This document shows, in pieces, positions 44,495 through 54,099 of a stretch of 64,000 bases of DNA; positions within the stretch are counted from its first letter, which is position 1, and every line of letters begins with the position of its first letter. A model generated the notes under the pieces. The model saw nothing but the letters and a program-made list of their open reading frames with translations. It made no database searches and was not told the DNA's origin. A program made the position numbers and the translations under genes. The DNA is from Phytopseudomonas punonensis. GTDB lineage: Bacteria; Pseudomonadota; Gammaproteobacteria; Pseudomonadales; Pseudomonadaceae. The stretch covers positions 79,271-143,270 of the forward strand of contig NZ_FRBQ01000006.1 in the NCBI RefSeq assembly GCF_900142655.1, written 5' to 3'.

Positions 44495-44659
44495 TCAGTT
44501 GAACTCGATAAATACCTTGAAGAACAGGGGCGCGAACATCGAAAGCGCGCCGACGCCTGTCAGCCAGATGCCCCATTCCTGTTCGCGGTTGTTGAAGCCG
44601 ATGCCCAGCAGCAGAAAGCCGCTGATCAGCAGCACGATCATGATGTGGAAAGCGTCCAT
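44495..44659 (-). CDS. 54-residue small membrane protein
   Basis: ATG 44657-44659 follows GAGGAGGCACCGCC and opens a 54-residue frame to TGA 44495-44497. It encodes MDAFHIMIVLLISGFLLLGIG, a short polar turn (FNNREQEW), and a second helix (GIWLTGVGALSMFAPLFFKVF). The strong Shine-Dalgarno and two clean helices support a real gene. Function is unknown. Confidence 0.65.
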   Translation of the reverse strand: MDAFHIMIVLLISGFLLLGIGFNNREQEWGIWLTGVGALSMFAPLFFKVFIEFN

Positions 44660-44922
44660 GGCGGTGCCTCCTCGCAGAGTGGTGCTGGCCGTGGCTGCGA
44701 TGTGGCGGATGCAGTGCTGGCCTACACCTTTAGCGTAGTCGAGGGGCAGTGCCGTTGTGCTGATTCAGGGCAATTCGTGCGGTCAATGATGGCCCTTGCG
44801 GTGCCGATGCATTGCAGTCACCCATAACGCTGATTCGGCGGGCTCGCCGATTTAATTCGCGGTCGCGGCGCGGCGAGATTAAAATCCCCGCCTGAATTCT
44901 CCTGCTACCCAAGGATCCTGTT

Positions 44923-46104
44923 ATGCCCCGTATCGGAACCCCCCTGTCGCCCAGCGCGACCCGCGTGTTGCTGTGTGGCTCGGGCGAGCTCGGCAAGGAA
45001 GTGGTCATCGAGCTGCAGCGCCTCGGCGTCGAAGTGATTGCTGTCGATCGCTACGCCAATGCTCCGGCCATGCAGGTGGCGCACCGCAGCCACGTGATCA
45101 ACATGCTCGACGGTGCTGCGCTGCGTGCGGTGATCGAGCAGGAGAAACCGCACTACATCGTGCCGGAGATCGAAGCGATCGCCACCGCCACGCTGGTCGA
45201 GCTGGAAAACGAAGGCTACACGGTGATCCCTAGCGCCCGCGCTGCGCAGCTGACCATGAACCGCGAAGGCATCCGCCGCCTGGCTGCCGAAGAGCTGGGC
45301 GTGCCGACTTCGCCGTATCAGTTCGCCGATTCCCTCGAGGAGTTCCAGGCTGCGGTCAGCGCCATTGGTTTCCCCTGCGTGGTCAAGCCGATCATGAGTT
45401 CGTCGGGCAAGGGCCAGTCGGTACTCAAGGGCGCTGATGACGTGCAGAAGGCCTGGGATTACGCCCAGGCTGGCGGTCGTGCTGGCAAAGGCCGGGTAAT
45501 CGTCGAGGGGTTCATCGACTTCGATTACGAAATCACCCTGCTGACCGTGCGCCACGTCGGCGGCACCACCTTCTGTGCACCGGTCGGTCACCGTCAGGAG
45601 AAAGGCGACTATCAGGAATCCTGGCAGCCCCAGGCGATGAGCCCGGCCGCACGTGCCGAGGCCGAGCGCATCGCCCTGGCCGTGACCGGGTCTCTCGGTG
45701 GCCGTGGCCTGTTCGGCGTCGAGCTGTTCGTCAAAGGCGATCAGGTGTGGTTCTGCGAAATTTCCCCGCGCCCTCATGACACCGGTCTGGTCACCCTGAT
45801 CTCTCAGGATCTCTCCGAGTTCGCTCTGCATGCCCGGGCCATTCTCGGCCTGCCGATCCCGGCGATCCGCCAGTTCGGCCCATCCGCCTCGGCGGTGATT
45901 CTGGTCGAAGGCGAGTCCAAGCAGGTCAGCTTTGGCAGCCTGGGCGCAGCTCTCACCGAGCCGGATACTGCATTGCGTCTGTTCGGCAAGCCGGAAGTCA
46001 GCGGTCAGCGCCGTATGGGCGTTGCCCTGGCCCGCGACGAGTCGCTGGACGCGGCGCGCGCCAAGGCGTTGCGATCGGCGCAGGCGGTCAAGGTCGAGCT
46101 GTAA
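44923..46104 (+). CDS. purT: formate-dependent phosphoribosylglycinamide formyltransferase
   Basis: The 393-residue ATP-grasp enzyme uses formate and ATP to formylate GAR in purine synthesis. [69 protein letters not shown] and RRMGVALA are visible. CCCAAGGATCCTGTT precedes the start. Confidence 0.96.
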   Translation: MPRIGTPLSPSATRVLLCGSGELGKEVVIELQRLGVEVIAVDRYANAPAMQVAHRSHVINMLDGAALRAVIEQEKPHYIVPEIEAIATATLVELENEGYTVIPSARAAQLTMNREGIRRLAAEELGVPTSPYQFADSLEEFQAAVSAIGFPCVVKPIMSSSGKGQSVLKGADDVQKAWDYAQAGGRAGKGRVIVEGFIDFDYEITLLTVRHVGGTTFCAPVGHRQEKGDYQESWQPQAMSPAARAEAERIALAVTGSLGGRGLFGVELFVKGDQVWFCEISPRPHDTGLVTLISQDLSEFALHARAILGLPIPAIRQFGPSASAVILVEGESKQVSFGSLGAALTEPDTALRLFGKPEVSGQRRMGVALARDESLDAARAKALRSAQAVKVEL

Positions 46105-46172
46105 CGCTTCGGTTCCTGTCCACTGGCGCAACGGCCGCAAAGTGGCGGGAGCGGCTGGTGAGCGGAATACTT

Positions 46173-46246
46173 TTGTAGGAGTGGCTTTAGCCGCGAGCTC
46201 TTTGTTTGCTTTGATAAAAAGCTCGTGGCTAAAGCCACTCCTACAA
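46173..46246. repeat. REP-like inverted pair (GTAGGAGTGGCTTTAGCC type)
   Basis: Two 27-bp arms (46173-46199 and 46220-46246) are inverse complements apart from one mismatch and enclose a 20-base AT-rich loop. This is a typical Pseudomonas REP doublet between purT and the convergent CorC-like gene; it may act as a transcript-end structure. Confidence 0.85.
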
Positions 46247-46341
46247 TGCTCACCGACCGCTTTTGCTTTTTCCCGTCGCTCGTGAGGAACGCGAGCTCTC
46301 GGTTACGGGCGGCCGTGAACAGCTTCTCGGCACCAGCGGCC

Positions 46342-47595
46342 TCAGTGCTGCTGTGCTTCCCAGGCCCGCACCTCTAGCACCCGGCTGCCGCTGGCCTGGA
46401 CGATCTCCAGCCGGTAGCGGCCAACCTGCAGGCATACCGCGCAATCCGGGATGTTCTCCAGCAGCTCGGTCACCAGGCCATTGACCGTCTTCGGCCCATC
46501 TACCGGTAATTGCCAGCCCAATGCCCTGTTCACTTCACGCAGATAAGCGCTGCCCTGGATCGACCAGGTGCCATCGCCCAGCGAGTGAAATTCGCGAGGG
46601 TGGGCAGTTTCCACCGAGCTCAGGTCACCGACGATTTCTTCGAGAATATCTTCCACGGTGACGATTCCCATGGCTTCCCCATATTCATCGACCACCACCG
46701 CGGTGCGGTATTTGTGCTGCTGAAAGCTCACCAGTTGATTGGCCAGCGTGGTGCTTTGCGGCACGAAGTAGGGCGCGTCGCAGGCCTGTAGCAGCGTCGC
46801 TTCATTCAGCTCGCTACGCCCGGCGAGGCGGCGCATGTGCAGGATGCCTTCGGTCTGGTTGAGGTTGTTGCGATACACGGGCAGGCGGGTGTGCGAGGCG
46901 GCGCGGATCTGCTCGAGCAGCGGGGTACTGCTCAGCAGGTCGATGCCAGTGATCTCGTGGCGCGGGATCATGATGTCGTCGACGCTGACATTGTCCAGTT
47001 CGAGCACGCCCAGCAGCATTGCGCGTCGCTCGTCCGGCAACGGTAGATCGTCGGCCTGCAGCGCAGCACGCAGCTCCGTCAGGCTGGGCGCGTCGTGGGG
47101 CTCGTTACCTTCAGCCGGCTTGCCAATAGCGCGGCGCAATGCCTGGCCGATCACCAGCAGCAGGCGAGTCAGGGGCGACAACGCGCTGCTTACTAGGGTG
47201 AGCGGCCAGCTTGCCGGGTAGGCGAACAGCGGTGGCGGCATAATCGCCAGCACTCGGCCAAGCGGGTGGGCGAGCATCAGCACGGCCAGCGTCAGAATGA
47301 ACGGCGACGGTGCCAATGTTCCGGTCGTGCCGTGGCGCAAGGCCAACAGCGTAGCCGTGACCGATGCCGCCATGGTGCTGCATATGGTGCCGATACGCAG
47401 GGTGGCCGAAAGACGTTGTGGCTGATCGAGCAGGGCGATCAGCCGTGCAGCAGCACGATGACCCTGGCGCGCGCGATGGCGCAGGCGGTAGCGGTTCAGG
47501 CCGAACAGCACGGTTCGTGCGCAGATGAAAAACGCGGCGCAGCCCAGCAGGCTGAGTAGCAGGGCTAGCTGGAAAAGCGGAGAGGGCGTGTCCAC
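46342..47595 (-). CDS. CNNM/CorC-HlyC-family membrane protein with CBS domains
   Basis: The 417-residue protein has an N-terminal membrane region with four segments (DUF21/CNNM), then a CBS pair (DIMIPRHEITGIDLLSS, VVVDEYGEAMGIVTVEDILEEIVGDL). A C-terminal CorC/HlyC domain has SIQGSAYLREVNRALGWQLP and GRYRLEIVQASGSRVLEV. The family is tied to magnesium/cobalt transport. The DUF21 part looks divergent. It is followed by the CcsA-like gene in the upstream direction, 3 bases apart. Confidence 0.88.
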   Translation of the reverse strand: MDTPSPLFQLALLLSLLGCAAFFICARTVLFGLNRYRLRHRARQGHRAAARLIALLDQPQRLSATLRIGTICSTMAASVTATLLALRHGTTGTLAPSPFILTLAVLMLAHPLGRVLAIMPPPLFAYPASWPLTLVSSALSPLTRLLLVIGQALRRAIGKPAEGNEPHDAPSLTELRAALQADDLPLPDERRAMLLGVLELDNVSVDDIMIPRHEITGIDLLSSTPLLEQIRAASHTRLPVYRNNLNQTEGILHMRRLAGRSELNEATLLQACDAPYFVPQSTTLANQLVSFQQHKYRTAVVVDEYGEAMGIVTVEDILEEIVGDLSSVETAHPREFHSLGDGTWSIQGSAYLREVNRALGWQLPVDGPKTVNGLVTELLENIPDCAVCLQVGRYRLEIVQASGSRVLEVRAWEAQQH

Positions 47596-47598
47596 GGC

Positions 47599-48399
47599 TC
47601 AGATGTGGAGTATGAATTCGCGAACCAGCTTGCTGCCGAAAAAAGCCAGCATCAGCAGGCAGAACCCGGCCAGCGTCCAGCGGATCGCCTTGTGTCCACG
47701 CCAGCCAAGCTGGTGGCGGCCCCAAAGCAGCAAGGCGAAAACAATCCAGGCGAAGCACGACAGGATGGTCTTGTGCACCAGATGCTGGGTGAACAGGTTG
47801 TCGATGAACAGCGCGCCGGAAAGCAGCGACAGCGACAGCAGTGCCCAGCCGCTCCACAGGAAGCCGAACAGCAGGCTTTCCATTGTCTGTAGTGGAGGGA
47901 AGTTGCGAATCAGCCCGGATGGATGCTTGTTCTTGAGCTGACGGTCCTGCACCAGCAGCAGCAGCGACTGGAACATGGCGATGGTCAGCATGCCGTAGGC
48001 CACGATCGACAGCAGGATATGGGCGAGGATGCCTGGGCCTTCTTCGATCGGCTGGCTGGTGCCGCTGGGCATGAATTGCGCGCACAGCATGGTCAGCCCG
48101 CCAAGCGGAAAGAGGAACAGCAGCAGGTTGTGCACTGGCATGCGCTGACAGGCCAGCAGGATAAGCGCGATCACCGTGAAGGCGATCAGGCTCGAGGTGT
48201 TGAAAAAGTCCAGGTTGAGCCCGGTGCTGTCATGCATTTGCATGAACAGGCTGCCGCCGTGGAATAGCAGGGCGACTACGCCCACCACCAGCAAAACAGC
48301 TTTGCTGGGCTGGCTGCGGCGGGCCAAATGCAGGCCTTGGTAACCGGCGGCGCCAAAATAGAGGATGGCTGCGGCGAGACTGGGCAACAGAGGGTGCAT
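47599..48399 (-). CDS. CcsA/YpjD-like cytochrome c assembly-family membrane protein
   Basis: The 266-residue protein has about eight transmembrane helices of the cytochrome c assembly (CcsA/ResC) family. AHILLSIVAYGMLTIAMFQSLLLL, DNLFTQHLVHKTILSCFAWIVFALLLWGRHQLGWRG carries conserved histidines. ATG 48399 (MHPLLPSL) was preferred to 48564. YpjD homologues lie next to ffh in many gammaproteobacteria, as here. Confidence 0.87.
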   Translation of the reverse strand: MHPLLPSLAAAILYFGAAGYQGLHLARRSQPSKAVLLVVGVVALLFHGGSLFMQMHDSTGLNLDFFNTSSLIAFTVIALILLACQRMPVHNLLLFLFPLGGLTMLCAQFMPSGTSQPIEEGPGILAHILLSIVAYGMLTIAMFQSLLLLVQDRQLKNKHPSGLIRNFPPLQTMESLLFGFLWSGWALLSLSLLSGALFIDNLFTQHLVHKTILSCFAWIVFALLLWGRHQLGWRGHKAIRWTLAGFCLLMLAFFGSKLVREFILHI

Positions 48400-48514
48400 A
48401 GATCCTGGATGACGAGAGCCTGAAAGGCGCCGAGTGTGGCACACAACGGGGGACGCAAAAAGACTGCAAGTGGTATCAGGTCTCATATGTCGCAGGGGCG
48501 CCGACAAAGAAGCC

Positions 48515-48542
48515 TCGAAAGCCGCCCAGTCTTCGTTATAAT
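48515..48542 (+). promoter_or_regulatory. candidate ffh promoter
   Basis: A consensus -10 TATAAT (48537-48542) lies 51 bases before the ffh start, with a weak -35 TCGAAA (48515-48520) 16 bases upstream. Confidence 0.5.
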
Positions 48543-48593
48543 CAGCTGTTTGCTGCCAGCCCATCCCGGCCAGACGGCCCGAAAGGAACGCGC

Positions 48594-49970
48594 ATGTTCG
48601 AAAATTTAACCGATCGCCTCTCGCAGACCCTGCGCAGCGTCACTGGCAAGGCCAAGCTGACCGAGGACAATATCAAGGACACCCTGCGCGAAGTGCGCAT
48701 GGCGTTGCTCGAGGCCGACGTGGCGCTGCCCGTGGTCAAGGATTTCGTCGCCCGCGTCAAGGATCGCGCTGTAGGTACCGAAGTATCGAAAAGCCTGACG
48801 CCTGGTCAGGCCTTCGTGAAGATCGTGCGCCTGGAGCTGGAAAGCCTCATGGGCGCGGCCAACGAAGACCTCGACCTGAGCACCACGCCGCCGGCGGTGG
48901 TGTTGATGGCCGGTCTGCAGGGCGCGGGTAAGACCACCACCGTTGGCAAGCTGGCGCGCCTGCTCAAGGAGCGCAAGAAGAAGAGCGTGATGGTGGTGTC
49001 CGCGGACGTTTACCGTCCTGCTGCGATCAAGCAGCTGGAAACTCTGGCGAGCGATATCGGCGTGACGTTTTTCCCGTCCGATATTACCCAGAAGCCGGTC
49101 GCCATCGCCGAAGCGGCGATTCGCGAAGCCAAGCTCAAGTACATCGACGTCGTACTGGTGGATACCGCCGGTCGTCTGGCTATCGATGCCGAGATGATGG
49201 CCGAGATCCAGGCGCTGCACGCCGCAGTCAAGCCGGTGGAAACCCTGTTCGTGGTCGATGCTATGACCGGTCAGGACGCCGCCAACACCGCCAAGGCCTT
49301 CAACGATGCGCTGCCGCTCACCGGCGTGGTGCTCACCAAGGTCGACGGCGACGCCCGTGGCGGTGCTGCATTGTCGGTGCGCGCCATCACCGGCAAACCG
49401 ATCAAGTTCATCGGTATGGGCGAGAAGAGCGAAGCGCTCGAGCCGTTCCATCCTGAGCGGATCGCCTCGCGTATCCTCGGCATGGGTGACGTGCTCAGCC
49501 TCATCGAGCAGGCAGAGCAGACTCTCGATCGGGAAAAGGCCGAGAAGCTCACCAAGAAGCTCAAGAAGGGCAAAGGTTTCGATCTCGAAGACTTCCGTGA
49601 CCAGCTCGTGCAGATGAAAAGCATGGGCGGCCTTGGTGGCCTGATGGACAAGCTGCCGCAAATGGGTGGTGTCAATCTGTCGCAAATGGGCGGTGCCCAG
49701 GGCGCGGCAGAGAAGCAGTTCAAGCAGATGGAAGCGATCATCAACTCGATGACCCCGGCCGAACGCCGTGACCCTGATATCATCAGCGGCTCGCGCAAGC
49801 GGCGTATCGCCATGGGGTCCGGCACGCAGGTGCAGGATATCGGGCGGTTGATCAAGCAGCACAAGCAGATGCAGAAGATGATGAAGAAATTCAGCGCCAA
49901 AGGTGGCATGGCCAAGATGATGCGTGGCATGGGCAGCATGATGCCAGGCGGCGGTATGCCGAAGTTCTGA
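48594..49970 (+). CDS. ffh: signal recognition particle protein Ffh
   Basis: The 458-residue SRP54 GTPase has an N-terminal helical bundle, then G1 GLQGAGKTTTVGKLA, DTAGRL (G3) and LTKVDGDARGGAALS (G4/closing). A methionine-rich M domain (MQKMMKKFSAKGGMAKMM) ends MMPGGGMPKF. It delivers membrane proteins co-translationally to FtsY, with 4.5S RNA. Confidence 0.97.
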   Translation: MFENLTDRLSQTLRSVTGKAKLTEDNIKDTLREVRMALLEADVALPVVKDFVARVKDRAVGTEVSKSLTPGQAFVKIVRLELESLMGAANEDLDLSTTPPAVVLMAGLQGAGKTTTVGKLARLLKERKKKSVMVVSADVYRPAAIKQLETLASDIGVTFFPSDITQKPVAIAEAAIREAKLKYIDVVLVDTAGRLAIDAEMMAEIQALHAAVKPVETLFVVDAMTGQDAANTAKAFNDALPLTGVVLTKVDGDARGGAALSVRAITGKPIKFIGMGEKSEALEPFHPERIASRILGMGDVLSLIEQAEQTLDREKAEKLTKKLKKGKGFDLEDFRDQLVQMKSMGGLGGLMDKLPQMGGVNLSQMGGAQGAAEKQFKQMEAIINSMTPAERRDPDIISGSRKRRIAMGSGTQVQDIGRLIKQHKQMQKMMKKFSAKGGMAKMMRGMGSMMPGGGMPKF

Positions 49971-50012
49971 TGGCTCTGCGCGGGCTTATCGACGGCCGGC
50001 GGAAAAAGAGAT

Positions 50013-50040
50013 TTGCAAACAGCCGCATAATCCTTAGAAT
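50013..50040 (+). promoter_or_regulatory. candidate rpsP operon promoter
   Basis: TTGCAA (50013-50018) and TAGAAT (50035-50040) are separated by 16 bases, 75 bases before rpsP. Confidence 0.5.
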
Positions 50041-50114
50041 ATGCGGCCTTTCGGGCCTAGGCCCATTTTTGATGTGTGCCTCAAGTTAGCACCGACTACA
50101 GGAACGATGTTCAC

Positions 50115-50366
50115 ATGGTAACTATTCGTCTCGCTCGTGGCGGCTCCAAAAAGCGCCCCTTCTATCACCTGACCGTGACCAACAGCCGCAATGCGCGCGA
50201 CGGTCGCTTCGTTGAGCGTATCGGTTTCTTCAACCCGATCGCTTCGGGTGCTGAAGTTAAGCTGTCCGTGAATCAAGAGCGCGCTACTTACTGGCTGAGC
50301 CAGGGCGCACAGCCGTCTGAGCGCGTTGCTCAGCTGCTGAAAGAAGCTGCCAAGGCTGCCGCCTAA
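50115..50366 (+). CDS. rpsP: 30S ribosomal protein S16
   Basis: The 83-residue protein reads [21 protein letters not shown] with [20 protein letters not shown] 50115 was chosen; the earlier frame start at 50076 is not used by the family. It is first of rpsP-rimM-trmD-rplS. Confidence 0.97.
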   Translation: MVTIRLARGGSKKRPFYHLTVTNSRNARDGRFVERIGFFNPIASGAEVKLSVNQERATYWLSQGAQPSERVAQLLKEAAKAAA

Positions 50367-50373
50367 GCACTTT

Positions 50374-50910
50374 ATGAGCACGACGCCAGCTCCCGCCGAG
50401 GACTTGATGGTTCTTGGCAAGATTGTCTCGGTGCATGGCGTCAAAGGTGAGGTGAAGGTTTTTTCCTTTACCGACCCGGTGGATAACGTGCTCGATTACC
50501 CTCGCTGGACGCTACGGCGCGATAGCGAGGTGAGGCAGGTTGAACTGGCTGGTGGACGCTTGCAGGGCAAGGTTCTGGTCGCCAGGCTGAAGGGGCTCGA
50601 TGATCGTGAAGTGGCGCGTACCTACGCGGGGTTTGAGATCTGCGTTCCCCGCAGCCAGCTACCGGAGCTGGAAGACGGCGAGTTCTACTGGTATCAGCTG
50701 GAAGGTCTGAAGGTTATCGATCAAGTAGGGCAATTGCTCGGCAAGGTCGATCATCTGTTCGAGACCGGTGCCAACGATGTGATGGTGGTCAAGCCGTGCG
50801 CTGACAGCCTCGATGATCGTGAGCGCCTGCTGCCTTATACGCAGCAGTGTGTGTTGTCGATCAATCTCGAAGCTGGAGAGATGCAGGTCGACTGGGATGC
50901 GGACTTCTAA
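50374..50910 (+). CDS. rimM: ribosome maturation factor RimM
   Basis: The 178-residue protein has the N-terminal RimM domain ([25 protein letters not shown]) and a C-terminal PRC-barrel ([36 protein letters not shown]). It assists 30S maturation and binds S19. It lies 7 bases after rpsP. Confidence 0.96.
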   Translation: MSTTPAPAEDLMVLGKIVSVHGVKGEVKVFSFTDPVDNVLDYPRWTLRRDSEVRQVELAGGRLQGKVLVARLKGLDDREVARTYAGFEICVPRSQLPELEDGEFYWYQLEGLKVIDQVGQLLGKVDHLFETGANDVMVVKPCADSLDDRERLLPYTQQCVLSINLEAGEMQVDWDADF

Positions 50911-50915
50911 GCGCT

Positions 50916-51668
50916 ATGCCTAGCTTGCGCGTTGACGTCATTACGCTGTTCCCGGAAATGTTCGCCGCCATCGGCGATTACGGCATTACCAGCCGTGCGG
51001 TCAGGCAGGAGCTGTTGCAGCTCACCTGCTGGAACCCACGCAGTTACACCACCGATCGTCATCACACCGTTGACGACCGCCCCTTCGGTGGTGGTCCTGG
51101 CATGGTGATGAAGATCAAGCCGCTTGAAGATGCCTTGGCTGATGCCAGGCAGGCCAGCGGCGGCCAGGCGAAGGTGATCTACCTCTCGCCACAAGGTCGC
51201 CCGCTGACGCAGGCGGCGGTACGCGAGCTGGCGAAAGAGGAGCGTTTGATCCTTATCGCCGGCCGCTACGAAGGCGTCGACGAGCGTTTCATCGAAACGC
51301 ACGTCGACGAGGAATGGTCGATTGGCGACTACGTCCTGTCCGGCGGTGAGCTGCCGGCCATGGTGCTGATCGATGCGGTAACGCGCCTTTTGCCTGGTGC
51401 ATTGGGTCATGCAGATTCGGCCGAGGAAGACTCCTTTACGGATGGCTTGCTCGACTGCCCGCACTACACCCGTCCGGAGGTGTATGCGGATAAACGTGTT
51501 CCTGAGGTGCTGCTTGGCGGTAACCACGAACACATCCGGCGCTGGCGTTTGCAGCAGTCCCTGGGGCGCACCTGGGAACGCCGTGTCGATCTTCTGGATA
51601 GCCGCTCGCTTTCTGGAGAAGAGAAAAAGCTGCTGGAGGAATACATCCGCCAGCGGGACGATAACTAA
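50916..51668 (+). CDS. trmD: tRNA (guanine-N1)-methyltransferase
   Basis: The 250-residue SPOUT enzyme methylates G37. [40 protein letters not shown] and the trefoil-knot segment [23 protein letters not shown] are visible. ATG 50916 was preferred over 50847. Confidence 0.97.
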   Translation: MPSLRVDVITLFPEMFAAIGDYGITSRAVRQELLQLTCWNPRSYTTDRHHTVDDRPFGGGPGMVMKIKPLEDALADARQASGGQAKVIYLSPQGRPLTQAAVRELAKEERLILIAGRYEGVDERFIETHVDEEWSIGDYVLSGGELPAMVLIDAVTRLLPGALGHADSAEEDSFTDGLLDCPHYTRPEVYADKRVPEVLLGGNHEHIRRWRLQQSLGRTWERRVDLLDSRSLSGEEKKLLEEYIRQRDDN

Positions 51669-51709
51669 ATATCGATGGCCGGCCTGACGGCCCGTCTTAG
51701 GAGCGCAGC

Positions 51710-52060
51710 ATGACCAACAAAATCATTCAGCAACTCGAAGCTGAGCAGATGAGCAAAGAGATCCCGACCTTTGCCCCGGGCGACACCGTAATCGTCCAGG
51801 TAAAAGTAAAGGAAGGTGACCGCCAGCGTCTGCAGGCGTTCGAGGGCGTAGTAATCGCCAAGCGTAACCGCGGTCTGAACAGCGCCTTCACTGTGCGCAA
51901 GATCTCCAGCGGCGTTGGCGTTGAGCGTACTTTCCAGACCTACAGCCCGCTGGTTGACAGCCTGGCCGTCAAGCGTCGTGGTGACGTTCGCAAAGCCAAG
52001 CTGTACTACCTCCGCGACCTGTCCGGCAAGGCAGCACGCATCAAGGAAAAACTGGTTTAA
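51710..52060 (+). CDS. rplS: 50S ribosomal protein L19
   Basis: The 116-residue protein has [55 protein letters not shown]. It ends the operon 17 bases before a strong terminator. Confidence 0.97.
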   Translation: MTNKIIQQLEAEQMSKEIPTFAPGDTVIVQVKVKEGDRQRLQAFEGVVIAKRNRGLNSAFTVRKISSGVGVERTFQTYSPLVDSLAVKRRGDVRKAKLYYLRDLSGKAARIKEKLV

Positions 52061-52076
52061 TCCAGCTTTTCCCACG

Positions 52077-52102
52077 AAAAAAGCAGCCTCGGCTGCTTTT
52101 TT
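52077..52102 (+). terminator. Rho-independent terminator after rplS
   Basis: AAAAAAGCAGCC-TC-GGCTGCTTTTTT lies 17 bases after the rplS stop. Confidence 0.92.
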
Positions 52103-52151
52103 CGTTTCTGGCGTTTGGTGAGCCAGTACCAGATGTCGTTTCGCGATCTAA

Positions 52152-52209
52152 TGTGGGAGCGGGCGGGGGCGTCCATGCCTGCGAATCGCGCGCATGGCGC
52201 GCTCCCACA
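52152..52209. repeat. REP-like element (TGTGGGAGCGGGC type)
   Basis: TGTGGGAGCG at 52152 and CGCTCCCACA at 52200-52209 are inverse arms, with inner GTCCATGC/GCATGG arms. The same family appears at 56953-56997. Confidence 0.75.
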
Positions 52210-52266
52210 GATAAATCCTGCGAGCCCCTGCGCCATGACTATTTACCTGAAGCAGAGCTGACCCCC

Positions 52267-53163
52267 ATGTCCGCTGTCGACCATCCGCTAATCGAGCGTT
52301 TCATCGAGGCCTTGTGGCTGGAAAAGGGGCTTTCCGCCCATACTCAGTCGGCCTATCGCAGTGATCTGGCGTTGCTCAATGGCTGGCTGCAGGCGCGCGG
52401 CGTCGAGCTGCAGTCGGTCGGGCGTGAGGTACTGCTCGATCATCTCGCATGGCGGATGAATGAGGGTTACAAGGCGCGCTCCACGGCGCGACTGATTTCC
52501 GGCATGCGTGGCTTTTACCGCTTTCTGCTGCGCGAAGGAATTATCGATACCGACCCCACGCTGCAGGTGGATATGCCGCAGCTCGGTCGGCCCTTGCCCA
52601 AATCGCTCTCCGAGGCGGATGTCGAAGCGCTACTGGCAGCCCCTGATCTGGACGACCCGATTGGCCTGCGTGATCGCGCCATGCTCGAGGTGCTGTATGC
52701 CTGTGGGCTGCGGGTCAGTGAGCTGATCGGTCTGACGCTCGAACAGGTCAACTTGCGTCAGGGAGTGTTGCGCGTGTTCGGCAAGGGCAGCAAGGAGCGT
52801 CTGGTGCCGATGGGCGAGGAGGCCATCGGTTGGGTCGAGCGTTATTGTCGCGAGGCGCGCCCGGCGCTGTTGGCCGGCCGGCCAGCGGATGTGCTGTTTC
52901 CCAGCCTGCGTGGTGAGCAGATGACCCGGCAGACCTTCTGGCACCGCATCAAGCATCAGGCCAAGGTAGCGGGGATCGCCAAGTCGCTGTCGCCCCATAC
53001 CCTGCGGCATGCCTTCGCGACCCATCTGCTCAACCATGGTGCGGATTTGCGCGTGGTGCAGATGCTGCTCGGCCACAGTGACCTGTCCACCACGCAGATT
53101 TATACCCATGTCGCGCGGGCGCGTTTGCAGGCGCTGCATGCGCAGCATCATCCGCGCGGCTGA
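52267..53163 (+). CDS. xerD: site-specific tyrosine recombinase XerD
   Basis: The 298-residue recombinase acts at dif to resolve chromosome dimers with XerC. The N-terminal SAM-like domain is followed by catalytic residues in CGLRVSELIGL (Arg), LSPHTLRHAFATHLL (His, Arg) and LLGHSDLSTTQIYTHV (His, Tyr nucleophile). ATG 52267 was chosen; the longer frame from 52153 runs through the REP element. dsbC follows. Confidence 0.95.
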   Translation: MSAVDHPLIERFIEALWLEKGLSAHTQSAYRSDLALLNGWLQARGVELQSVGREVLLDHLAWRMNEGYKARSTARLISGMRGFYRFLLREGIIDTDPTLQVDMPQLGRPLPKSLSEADVEALLAAPDLDDPIGLRDRAMLEVLYACGLRVSELIGLTLEQVNLRQGVLRVFGKGSKERLVPMGEEAIGWVERYCREARPALLAGRPADVLFPSLRGEQMTRQTFWHRIKHQAKVAGIAKSLSPHTLRHAFATHLLNHGADLRVVQMLLGHSDLSTTQIYTHVARARLQALHAQHHPRG

Positions 53164-53270
53164 ATGGCCGGCGCCGGTTCACGCTTTGCGTTTGTCGTCC
53201 GCAGTCGCGGGGCCTGGTTATGGTAGTCTTCGCTCTTCCCTTGTCACCCCGTCGCTCGATAGGAGTAACC

Positions 53271-53996
53271 ATGCGTGTGACCCGCATTTTCGCGGCCATG
53301 GCCCTTGGTCTGGTCAGTACTCTCGGCCACGCTGCCGACCCGGATCAGGCGATCCGCAAGAACCTGCTGTCGATCCAGCCGGATCTGCCGATCGAGGCCA
53401 TCGCCGAAAGCCCGATGCCGGGCGTCTATCAGGTGCAGCTCAAAGGCGGTCGCCAGCTGTACGCCAGCGCTGACGGCCAGTTCGTGATGCAGGGCTACCT
53501 GTTCCAGTTCAAGGACGGCCAGGCGGTGAACCTCACCGAGGCTGAAGAAGGCAAAGCGATTGCCAAGCAGATCAACGCCATTCCTGCCAAGGACATGGTG
53601 GTGTTCGCGCCCAAAGAGCCAAAGACCCATATCACGGTGTTCACCGACACCGACTGTGCTTACTGCCAGAAGCTGCACAGCGAAGTGGCCGAGCTGAACA
53701 AAGCGGGTGTCGAGGTGCGTTATCTGGCCTTCCCGCGTCAGGGTATGGGCAGCAAGGGCGCCAAGGATCTTGCCAGCGTCTGGTGCTCGAAGGATCGCCA
53801 GGCGGCGATGAACAAGGCCAAGGCCCGCGAATCGATTGCCCAGGCTTCCTGTGACAACCCGGTCGCCCAGCAATACCAGCTTGGGCAGATGATCGGCGTC
53901 AATGGCACGCCGGCGATCATTCTGGAAAACGGCAAGATGATCCCCGGCTATCAGCCGGCGGCGCAGCTGGCGAAACTGGCCCTGGAAGCCAAGTGA
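53271..53996 (+). CDS. dsbC: periplasmic thiol:disulfide interchange protein DsbC
   Basis: The 241-residue protein has a signal peptide (MRVTRIFAAMALGLVSTLGHA), a dimerisation domain and a thioredoxin domain with active-site DCAYCQKLH and cis-Pro NGTPAIIL. It isomerises wrong disulfides. ATG 53271 follows AGGAGTAACC. It lies between xerD and hom, a usual Pseudomonas order. Confidence 0.95.
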   Translation: MRVTRIFAAMALGLVSTLGHAADPDQAIRKNLLSIQPDLPIEAIAESPMPGVYQVQLKGGRQLYASADGQFVMQGYLFQFKDGQAVNLTEAEEGKAIAKQINAIPAKDMVVFAPKEPKTHITVFTDTDCAYCQKLHSEVAELNKAGVEVRYLAFPRQGMGSKGAKDLASVWCSKDRQAAMNKAKARESIAQASCDNPVAQQYQLGQMIGVNGTPAIILENGKMIPGYQPAAQLAKLALEAK

Positions 53997-54099
53997 TCCG
54001 GCTAGATTGACTATCAGACAGCCGCTTCGTAATGTGCGGCTCTTTTCTACGGCCGGCGCTCGCGTCGGCCGTTTTACGCAGTGCAGTTGGGAGTCTAGT

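Noticed and set aside
52153..52266. N-terminal extension of XerD
   Set aside because: The extra codons run through a REP-like palindrome and do not fit the family start; ATG 52267 gives the normal length of 298.
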